From the NCBI RefSeq assembly GCF_030272615.1, contig NC_081410.1, positions 288,361,957 to 288,425,956 of the forward strand: DNA of 64,000 nt. The letters are read 5' to 3'. Made by a program: the position numbers and the translations under genes. The number at the start of each line of letters is the position of its first letter. Position 1 is the first letter of the stretch. Of this stretch, positions 46,801-58,800 are shown piece after piece. The notes under the pieces are model-generated. The model ran no database searches and was not told where the DNA came from. It saw only the letters and a program-made list of their open reading frames with translations. The DNA is from Cryptomeria japonica. Its lineage: Eukaryota; Streptophyta; Pinopsida; Cupressales; Cupressaceae.

Positions 46801-49800
46801 ACAACAACAAACATCTATACCAGAAGAACGATATCTTTATTGAATTCTTAAGAATATGTCAGTACAATACCATCCTTGCCGAGGTTCCATCTGAACCATA
46901 CAGAGACTCGACGGTTGGCCAAGTTGCCAACCGTCACTAACTACCAACTACCCCAAGGGAACCTCTCGGCGACTCAAACATAAACATAAACATAAACATA
47001 AACATAAACATAAACATAAACACCCGTCCCAATTACAACTAACATGCGTTATTGACCCCTAACAAATAGAAATTGATTATTAAATAATAAATCTTATATC
47101 TATAAGATGCATGTGCAAAAGGTTGGTTTCACATATGTAAAAGTTTTTATGTTCAACAAAAGCATGCACACAAGCTTGCTTGCACATGTACTTTACAAAT
47201 TTTGGGAACATTGTAAGGTGATTTCATTCTTAAAATTAGCTTGTTGGTTTTTGATGTGCTAAACTTGTTTTATAGTCGGGTTTATCTCGAACTTCCTTAT
47301 ATGATCAATGATTTTCAATAGAATTCCCTTGCATGGCATACCTATGGAATCTCTTACCTCATCGCCTAATGTGAAACTTGTATCCTCAACACGCATCAGT
47401 TGAATGCCTGGGTTTATGATCCCATGTTGCCTTTTCTTTACCATGATTTCTTGAAATTGTGATGCATGTATTTGTTCATTAAATTGGATAATGCAAGTGG
47501 ATGAGTAGAATTAGATTTAGAGATTGTTTGGAATGTTGGTTGTGTATTAGGGATGAGATAGGTCATGATCAAATCCATCACCTACAACTCCATGATCAAT
47601 TCAGTGCAGACTAAATCCATCCCTGTGTATATAGAAAACTGAATCAGAAATTTGCAAGCTATTCTCAAATAGTATGGGTCCATTTGAGATCTCCTGTAGT
47701 TGACTGCGTAACCAAATGGATAAAATGAACTGAAGCAACATTTGGTACATGGATTGGCTTGCTATTGGGCATGTTGTGATGTCATCTTCACATTACTGTT
47801 CACATTGTGCATTGTGCTATTTGATTCATCAAATGGTTGGGTAGCTCTCATTGTGATTTGTTCTCAATTTTTGAATTTTCAAAAAATAGATAATTCCTAC
47901 AAATTTTCACTCAAAACTCATAGTTTTCTTCTCTAAGGCATGCTTTACGAGGTTCAAAACTCATATTTGATAATGTCCAATCATCAGTGGGTGTGTTTGT
48001 CATTGTTGTCCAAGTTTTGGTTGGTTTTTGCCTTCATTTTCCTAGCTTTCTGTGCAATTTCGGGTTTCAAGTCAATTACTGCAAGTAGGAACTTTTTGAC
48101 CTCACTGCAAGTAGGAACTTTTTGAAGTCACTTCAAGTAGGAACTTTTTGACCTCACTGCAAGTAGGAACTTTTTGAAGTCACTGCAAGTAGAAACTTTT
48201 TGACCTCACTGCTTGTAGGAACTTTTTGATCTCACTGCAAGTAGGAACTTTTTGACCTCATTGCAAGTAGGAAATTTTTGAAGTCACTGCAAGTAGGAAC
48301 TTTTTGACCTCACTGCATTTCACTGCAAGTAGGAAATTTTTGAAGTCACTGCAAGTAGGAACTTTTTGACCTCACTGCATTTCACTGCAAGTAGGAACTT
48401 TTTGAAGTCATTGCAAGTAGGAACTTTTTGACCTAACTACAAGTAGGAACTTTTTGCTCACAGTACAAGTTAACTTTACTTGCGATCGAGTCTTTAGGAC
48501 CCGACTGCGACTAAGGTCCCTTTAGTTGAGCATTCTTGTCAAAGACAAGTCGGGTTTTATGTCCAACATTGCAAGTGTGAAGGTATACGTTTTCCTTGCA
48601 AATTAATTTACTTGCAATCGGGTCTCTAGAACCCGATTGCAAGTTCCTTTCCACCATTGCATTATACTTGCAATCAGGTCTTCAAGACCCGATTGGAAGC
48701 ATATTATCCCATCGCCTTTCCTATGCATTGCAAGCTTAATTTCTTTCACTTGTAGTCGGGCCTCAGAACCCCGTTTGCAATTGACTTGGCCAAGTTTGCT
48801 ATTTGCTATTCTCTTGCACTTGCAATTGGGGTTTCAAGACCCAATTGCAAGACACCCATTTCTTGAGCGTTGCATTACATGTACACTTGCAGTTGGGTCC
48901 TAGAGACCCGATTGCAAGTTTGTTTCTCTCACTATCCTTGCAAGTATTTTTACTTGCAATGGGGTCTTAAGACCCGATTGCAAGCTTATCCTTACCACAT
49001 GTTTGCAATCACTACACTTGCAATTTGAAGACCTGATTGCAAGCTTATACCAATCATGCAAAAAGCTTACTTGCATTCGGGTCTCCAAGACCCGATTGCA
49101 AGTGTAAGTTTCAGCCTTTTTTCCGTAACTTGCATTCTTCCATTTCCGAATTCCAAGTTCGTTGCAATCCACTTGCACTCGCATTCCACCTTGTCTTCAC
49201 ATGCTCTCATTCCCACGTCTTTCCTTTGCAAGATCAATACTTGTAGTCGGGTCCTAGAGACCTAATTGCAAGGGGTTTCAATGAATGAACAAACAATAAG
49301 CAAAAGCCAGTGCTGTCATATTTTGATGGCAGAAATGATGTCAAATGAGAAGAGTATGTTGTCATATGCACAAAGAGGATCAAAATAGCATGAACCATGA
49401 AGCAGAGAACAATAGCTAAGTCAAGAGGTCAATGCCATGATAAGAGAGAACATGACAAATGAAGGAGTAATGCAACAGAGGAATGCATTATAGCAGCACT
49501 ATGTGGAAAAAAACAGTGATTTTCACTATCATAGTGGCCAACAAAGAATGTTAATTATCTTCAAGTTCAGTGGTTGATCTTCATAAGGTCGCTGTTATTA
49601 CCATTTATGGACAAATGGTGCAGGTTGTCGCTCCTGAATAAATACCTTCACTGATTTCAAATACTTCAAGTGCCAGCATCTTGTAGTAGCATGAAGACCT
49701 CTTAGATAGAGGATGATGTAAAGAAAGTCGTGTCTCGGACACTTAGATTAGTATCAATTAAGCATTTGTAATTTCCTTTCGACAAATTACATGTAATGTC

Positions 49801-52800
49801 AAAAATTGTAATTGCAAGTAGTCACCTTACTTGCATTCTTGTAACTTGTAATTGCATGTAAACAAATTACAAGTTGGTTAGCAATAGGATTGTAATTTGA
49901 ACAAGTCATAGTTAGTTAGTTAGCTGTGGAAAAAGTCTCAGTTAATTAGACTTCTCCCACATTTTTCTCTCAGCCCCTCTCCTATATATATAGGAGGGTG
50001 CTCTATGTATTTTTCATCTTTTCAGCAAGCAAGAAAACTCTGCAGAATTTTGCAATTATGGAGACTTTGAGCTTTATACTTGTAAACTATTTTGCTCAAG
50101 TGATATCGAAACAATGTTGAGTTTCAGACTTTGTGTTGAATCCATACTTGTATATCTATTGTGTTCTTGTGTCATAGAGGTGCATTTCTTTGTATTTGCT
50201 TGAGAATATAGTAAAGTTGTTGAAAGAGCTTCAATCTGATTTCTTGCAGACTTTGTTCTGCAAATATTGGAGATTGAATTAATACAGTTTAGTATTAAGA
50301 GTTGAGAAGAGTTGCAAGACTTTGTGCTTGTGGTTGTTCCCATTTGAAGTGGTTCGAAGGTACATCATACTTGCAGACTTTGTGCTGCCATATATTGTAT
50401 ATTGTTCTTGTTTTAACTTTTATCATTCTGAAAACGGTAGATAGGATAGTGGGAACTCAAGACTTTGTGCTTAGTTGCTGTTTTCTTGTCCCAGGGGAAG
50501 TGACGGAAGACATTGTGTTTTCACAAAAACTTCACTTCCTTTTGTTTTAAGCATTCTTGTTATTTCTCTAAGCCGCTGTGTATATTTTCAAAACCACTAT
50601 TTCTTTTCTAGGAAGAGGAAAGAATATTGTCTTTTCTGAAAAAAGAGAAAAGGATGTCGTCCCACCCAAATCTGATTAATGTTTAGTTAGTAAAAGTATA
50701 AAAGAGGGATCCTTCCCTTAAATTAGGAGAGTTTTATACTCACACACTATGGTTGAAACCACAATTTTGCACATCTTTCCAGGTATACAAAATTTTCAAC
50801 CAACATGATTGTCCCTGGTGTTCCATCTATCACTTAATGTAAATTGCTTTATATGAGTACAATTGAAGTTCCATTTATCTTGTTTATTTCACCATTGCTT
50901 TGTTGATGGTAATGCTATAGTTAGCAATCTTTATCATGGTTTAGGGAACCTCCACTAATGTGCAATGAATATGGTCGGAATCGTTTTATTTATATATTTT
51001 TAAAAGTATAAAACGTGGCCAACACTGGAAGTTTTAGGACACTGGCTAAATGACTTGGTTAGTTTAGAATATTGATTAACTACCTATTTAATTCCCCTGA
51101 AATTCAGCTTGAACATAAATGATGTATATATTGCTGTAGAACTGATGTCACTGATATTACAATGGTGCCATTCCCTTCTCGGGTCTATCTTTGTTCGGAT
51201 CATACTCTTCATCTTGTATTTCTCTTTAAACAATTGGCATAGTCTGGACTCTGGACATTAAATTTCTTTAGTTTTCTACAATAGCAGTCCTTTTTGCTGA
51301 GATCATGTTAGGGAACCAGAATAATCAAAGTGGCTACTAACTATATGGTCACATGTATAACTTAACATGCTAAATGAACAAAAGAGAAACGCTTCAGAAT
51401 TTTTTATGCTTTATTATGTACCTTATTTACATGATACAAAAAGATTATGTAGAGTGACTCAGGGAATTGAGTATGCAAGTATTGGACTTATCACAATTTC
51501 ACTTAACTTATTATTTTTTTCCTATAATTTTGCAGGTATACATGGCATGCATTTTGCAAAACCACAGGTAAATATCTAAATATACTTCTCATCTTCTTCT
51601 TTCTTATATGATTTCTATGATATTATTACTTTTCCAGATGCAAGGCTATTAGCATTTTCATGATTCTTTGTAGTGTAATAAGAAATAAAAATTGCCGACA
51701 TTGAATGATAGAAATTTAGTAAATGGCATGTGGCATCAAAGTAAAGGGAACTTATAAACCTCAAATAATTTGCACATGTCATAAGGGATTCTTTTAGAGT
51801 CCAAGTTCAAATAAGGTATAATGAACCGTACAAAAATTCAAGCAACCTGGCTGTCTTCCCTATACTTGGATACATACATTTTGGAGAGAAGAAAAACGTA
51901 AACCTATTTCTATATACACATGCAATATCCAGATTCCATAGGATAGATGTCTAATCAGCTTGCAGTGGATAGATGCCTGCATATGGAATTCCATAGATCT
52001 TTTGATAGGATATATGATCCTCGGGACTAGTTTCTTGTCACCTTCAGGTTCTACATAGATCCTTAGTATCCAACAATGAAGATTTGTTACTCTAGTTTTC
52101 CACCTAGACCAAGAAGATCTAGGAGCTCACCCGAGATGCAACAATTCCCAAGGAGGCTACCCTTGCTATATATGTTAGTAGACAAAGAATAAGATACTGG
52201 GAAAGAAAGGTGTAGATATGCCAAGAATCCAACCGGACTACTCTAAGCATGCAAGAAACCAATTAGTGTAATGTCCCCTTCTTAGTAGGAGGTAATCGGT
52301 GGTCCATTAGCCTATTCTGGAAACCCGTAGGCTGACTGGAGTGAGGAATCAGGGTTTTCTATTTTCTAGTTGGATTAGATTTAGAGATTGTTTGGAATGA
52401 CAACACATTCTTTTAAGGCCTATATACATATTTCACTTCCAACATTATAACAGTTTCAGAGCAAGAGTTTCTATCTAAGGCTTTATTGGACCTTCTTCTG
52501 TGCATCATCTATCACCTTTGTTGCTTCAAATTCTTTTCTTGCTGTCCAAGTGGCATCTCTTGTTGTTCACCTCCAATTGTGCCTTCATCTCCCCTTTTTT
52601 TCTTCACTTATATGATGTCTAGATTCAAGCTCGGATGTTGGCATACACTATCCTGTTATACTTAAGCTGAAACTTAATTGTGTTACATGAAAGTCCTTTT
52701 TTGTTGGTAAATTAGTCATCTGTATTTCAAAGTCGAGGTTGGAGATAGTCATTTCTAGTTGAGTCATAGGTTATTGTGTTAGTAATTCAAATTTTCAAAT

Positions 52801-55800
52801 GTTTATAAATCGTTGTCAATTTTAATTTTTGAATATTAATTTTTTTGATGAACAATAATTATTGATAAGTAATTGATATCTTAAAATTTAAATAATTATC
52901 AAAAAATTAAAAAAAATATTCAAGTTAAAAATTAAAATTTATTATATTATTTTTAGATGCTGTATTTTATCTTTATTCAACATTATTCAGAGCTCCCTCT
53001 TTTAGGTGTTGCATCAACTACTGTAAAATCTATGGCTACTCCAAGCTTCCTAGCTCATCTTTTAAAAAAAAACTAAAGAAGAGCAATTTCACTATATGGT
53101 TCTTAGGAAGGGTGAAAGGGTTACACACAAGCAATAAAAAAACTCCATGCCTAAGATTTTCCTCCACAATTCCATTTAGCCATACCCATAAAATTAAATC
53201 TTTAATAAATCGGAATCTAAATTTTTCAAGTTTCCCAAGCAAGTTTACAAAATATACCTGATGGAGTATCAAATTATTCTTTTCTCAAGAACATTAATCT
53301 GGGAGCTAAATTGTATTCAGAAACTGAAAATTTTCTGGATTAATGAATTAATATCATTTTGATACACTACCATTTGTGTTGATTTCTTTCTATTGGTGAA
53401 TTACATACAGGATTGGGATTTCATATTATGATGCAAATGATCACAGACTTTATGTCTTAGAAGCTTGGGAAGATGAATGTGGAGACTTCCCTGTTATAGA
53501 CCTTGGTATATCTTTCAACAGCATAACAAATTTTACTTAATTTTGGACCTTTTATCTAGAGTTATGTTGTGACTTATGAGTTTCATTCTTCTCCATTGGA
53601 TTTTCATTTTTTTAATCACATCTTTTCTTATTTATCAATTCTTAATCAGAAAAAAGTAAATCCCTTGACTAAAACCTTCTCAAGTATCTTCTGATTTTCA
53701 TCATAGTAAATTCAAATCAACTTGATTCCAATTGTATTATTGAGTATAGAATGGAGGCTTATTTAAATATTGGGAACTGACTGTACAATGGATTTGTGTC
53801 TATTCAGTCATATATCAGACAAGACCTCTTGTCATTTATACAAGTACGAAAGTGGATGAATTGTTCATATTTGCACTAAAAAAAAATGGTAAGCAATATC
53901 GAGAGTAGAAAACAATTTACAAGCTGTAAATCTTGTTCACTGACTTTTAACATGTTACTTATATTTCCTTATATTGTTTCATGAGGAACAGAAAAAAAAC
54001 AAGGTCATGAAGTGAAGATGGTAAAAAGTTCAATTTTTAGTTATGAACATGCACGACACAGGTATGGAGTCACTTTTTAATTTTAATTATCATTGTTGTA
54101 GGTAAATGACCATCAAAATACCATTCTTAAATTGTTGAAATGCTTTTAACATTTGCGATAACTGCAACAGCATATAAAATACAAGACCGCCTTCAAGTTC
54201 ATTCCATCTTTCACATTGCAAAGTGAATTTTAAAAGTTGCAAAATTTCGCAATGGACTTCTTAACTTATATTGTTCTTGACCCCATGGTGTTACTGTTAT
54301 CACAAAAGCTTGCACCCTTGCTGAGCTATCAACTCAGCAACCTTGTGAAACATGGAAACAACCCTGAAGTGTGGGGCCTTGCGCGAGGGGGTTGAATCTC
54401 CGGAGAAGGCTGACTTCCTTCTCTATCTAGGTGCGTTGAACCAACTCAACACTTCAAAACTTACTCTTAAGCCCATCCTAACAACTTGCAGAAGTAAAAG
54501 GAAGAGAGAATTGCTTGAAATAAAAAGAGGTGATGCACCAAGAAGAGATTGTTCCTCTCCCTATCGAAATGACACAAGTAATTAATTGAAACAACCTGAA
54601 GATGCACAACTTTTCAGTTGTATGAGTGACCCCAATGCATATATGAAGGTTAGAATTCACTGAATGCCAAGAGAGGAGAAGGATTCCCACAAGTCACACT
54701 CAGAAAACCAGTTAACACAGCATATGTGAAGAGAAAAGGTCACAAGAGATACACCTATGATGGAGGTAAGGAAGCATACACAACATACATAAGTTGAAAA
54801 GAGGCAAGAATGGTGATTTTCAATTAATCATAAGGCCAAAAGCCAATCTTACAGTTGCAGAAATGCAAAAATTACAATTCTTCAAGAGAAGAGAAGAGCA
54901 TAAGAAAGCTCAAGGCAGCAGGGAGAGAACCCTTTACAATGAGGCTTAAAAGCCATTATATAGAAAAATGGGTTACAATGGTGATCATGACCCCTGCATG
55001 TCAGTCTGGAGGTGCAGGGAAGTGCATGCACTTGGCTTGTACATGCAAGCAACCTAGCCATACCCAAAAAGGGAAACCTTGAGAAGTTGGATTGACTGAC
55101 CTTCTAAAGTCAGAGTATGCAGTCATGACACAAGTCACCAAGCATGGCCCCGTACCTCTCTTGATGGAAATCCTGCCAAAAACATTAAATGCACCCCTAT
55201 GGCTCCACAAAAAAAGTGCATAAGTCACCAAAACTGTTGGAGCATTTAAAGCCTTGAGTGTCGATCACGCCATCCAGAAGTGTTGCAAGTCGGAAGTAGG
55301 CTTGGAAGACTTCAGAGACCGGACTCTCGAAGTGAGGAAGACAAGGGAAGGAGCAAGGAACTTCGGAACCTCGGGGTTTCGGAGTTTCGGGATAGGAGAA
55401 AGGAGGGCTAGGAAAGGAACTTCGGAACCTTGGGGTTCCGGAGGAACTAGAGAGAGAAGGCAAAAGGGGAAGGAACTTCGGAACCTCGGGGTTCCAGAGT
55501 TCCGGGGAACTACTCAAAGGAACTTCGGAACCTCGGGGTTCCGGGATAGAGAGGGAAAGGGTTAAAGAGAGAAGGGGAGCTTCAGAGACTTGGGTCACCA
55601 TAGTTGGACAAGGAACTTGGGAACCTGGGGGTTCCGAAGTTCTAGGGTAGAAGGTAAGGAACTTGGGAACCTGGGGGTTTTGGAGTTTCGGGGTTGAGGA
55701 ACTAGGAACTTCGGAACCTGGGGGTTCCGGAGTTCCGGGGAGGAGAACAGAAGAAAAGCTAAGGGAAGGAAGAGAACTTCAGAAACTTGGAGTTTCGGAG

Positions 55801-58800
55801 CAGGAAAGAAAGAGGCTAAGGCAAAGAAACTCGGAACTTCGGGGTTCCGGAGTTCCGGAGAAGAGAAAGAGAGGGCCAAGGAACTTCCGACAAGGCAACA
55901 CTTCAAACCATGATTTCACTACTTTTCTCCTTGATCAACTGGGCAGCGCTAGTCCATGGAACATATCTCTGATCGGTTCTCACTGATGGACCAAGAGTGT
56001 CATAAAATGACAACAGTTACTATTAATTCCATGGCCTATGCACACACAAGGAGAGACATAGGTACTTGCATCAAAATTTAGCATGGAATGATGTATTCCA
56101 TCACTAAAGTATTTTGGTTTTTAATTACCCTATTGATCTACCTAGGAAAGAAAATGGAATATCATCTCCAACCTTCCATCAACCCACAATTGCCACTTTG
56201 TGATACTTATTTAATAGTATGAGTTATAAAGCCTGTCTTATCAGGTCCATTGAGTTAGCAATGTTGTGGTAAACCTTTGGGATTGATGTTGGCATGGTAG
56301 GCCATAGAGTGTTGTTAGGCTTATGAGTCATTTCCTATAGGTAGCCTTGTTTTGGGTTGACCAATGATTACCGAACAAAGGAAATACTACACTGGCCTAT
56401 CACTTAGGCCAGTGGAAAGACCTAAGAGCTCACCCAAGGTGCAACAAATCCCTGAAATCCCTCATTTGATATTAGTCTAGTCTTGCAAGGAAATTAAATG
56501 CCGCCTGTTATGATTTGGCTGTGGTTTGGTGAAATGTGTATAATTACTGTGTTTAACTTTAGATTCATACAATCCCACTTAACACAGAAAGTATACATCC
56601 ATCCATTCATGTCATGGACAAGACATAAGAATCATCCATTACATTACTCATGATTGATTGATTACATCAAATTATAAAAAAATTCTACAATCCTTTGTTT
56701 GATCTTTACAAAACAAATTTACAGATTATCTTGTGCAGAAGTGTCTAACTTGTATCGGACTTAACTACTTTCTCCCATATCTAACGCTACTGCAACTATC
56801 ATATTTCTATACAGATGAATTATTATCTTATCTATATCTACAGTGATCTGTAATTTCTAGGAAAAACTAGTTAGAAATTATGGAGTCAAACTTTAAGGTA
56901 CTGTGCTACTTGAATTTCCAAATGATAGTAAAATTGGGGAGGAATTAAGGAGCTGATAAACAGAATTTAAGTGCTGAAATGGAATACATGAAACACAAAC
57001 TCAAACACAAGATTTATCTTGGGAAAACTGCATGAATGATGAAAGATCCAGTTTGAAAGAGGCCATGGCTCTTCTACCAGAGTGTATTGCTGAAGTAGAC
57101 AGATACAAATGAAATTACAAACTTTGTCAAGCTTATTTCACTAATTCAGCTTGTTTTTCTACTTAGTGATACAATTACTTTAATTCCTCTCCTCTCCTTC
57201 ACTTTTGGCTGTCAATTGCTTCTTATAGGGTGCTGGAAGACTCCTCTCCTTCACTTTGGGTTGTCAATTGCTTCTTATAGGGTACTGGAAGACTCTAGAC
57301 GTGTGTACCAAAGTTTAAAAACTCGGACTCGCCACAGACTCGGCAAACCAAAAATTTGGACTCGGACTCGGACTCGTGAAAGACTCGCGAAAGACTCGGC
57401 AAAAAAGTTTTACAAAAAAACATAAAGAAATTAATGCATTTAGAGAACATAAGAGCCATAATTGAAACATTACACATGTCATATGATTTACAAATGCGCA
57501 ATATTTGAAATTTGAAATACTAAATCTAAATACCTAGATTTCTTCAATGATAATTATGTTGTTATATGGAGTCTAATCAGACTCGGAGGTTAAATTTTCA
57601 CTACTTCCATCAGCGCAGTTTCCCTCTATATTTTTTGACGGGGGTTTGGGGGCAGCGCCCCGCGAGGCCAAAAATACTTTTATTATTTTTATATAGGCAT
57701 CGGGGTTGTTTTTCTATTGGCAAAAAAACCCTTCATGAGATATTTCACTCCCTCAATTACGCCAAATGAAGGCAAAAAAAACAAAAAAAAACTCACTTTT
57801 AAAGCTTGCATGACGTTTTTTCTGGGTCGCGTGAGTCCATCTGAAAGACCCGTGAGTCCGTGCAAAAGACTCGCACGAGTCCTTGCAAAAGACTCGCGAG
57901 TCTTTCAGATTGACTCGCCAGGACTCGCCTCGTGAGTCCTTGGCGAGTCGACTCATGGCTCCCATGGACTCGTGAGTCCGTGGTGAGTCCACGAGTTTTT
58001 AAACTACGGTGTGTACAAAGCCTCTTGCATGGAGTTCGAAGAGACAGGGTTGCCTTTTTGTGTAATGTCCCCTCCCAGCCAGTGATCACTCATGGTGGAG
58101 AATAGCCTATTCAGGAGGCCCGTAGGCTATTTTTGGTAGAATTAGGGTTTCCATCTTTCGGGAGGATTTTGAGTGGGAAGTAGTTGGAGTCTGGGATTTC
58201 TGATTGTGGAATTTTTACAGGGTTTTTCAGAGAGCTTCACAGTGATGATACATGCATCGCGTTCAGTTGAGGTTTGCATACTTACTATTTTTAGTAAGTA
58301 GGGTTTGAATAGCACATTTTTTTTGGTTTTTCAAGAGTTTTCCAGCAATATGACATGCAACTTCATCTGACTACTCTTCAGTGGACTTACTATTTATAGT
58401 AAGTAACAGTTGATCCTAGTTTGTGCCCTAACGGAGGTGGAAGTCACTATTTTTAGTAAGTGTGGAAATTTTCAGGGTCTCAGTCTAGTCTGGCAGCACT
58501 GGCTATTTTTGACAGTTATGTGATGGCTTAGTGACTCAGTTCTACTTTTGGCAGACCTAGTTGAGTTCAGAATGCAGTTTAATGGACTAGGTCATTTCTC
58601 ATTAAAATGACTTAAGTTAACATTTTTATGACATTTGGTCTGCAATATGGTTTATTTAATATTAATAGCTTGAGCTGATAGCTTAGCAAAGGTGCAAGCT
58701 TTTGTGATAACAGTATGTATGCATGATCTAATCTTGGAGGCCCACTCATTAATTTATCTATGGCAGGTGGGTTAGAGTAGAATTTTGTGAGCGAAGATTG

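Noticed and set aside
55197-55986. Open frames of about 100-134 codons on both strands
   Set aside because: By-products of the GGAACTTCGGAACC array, whose unit lengths and GC content keep frames open.
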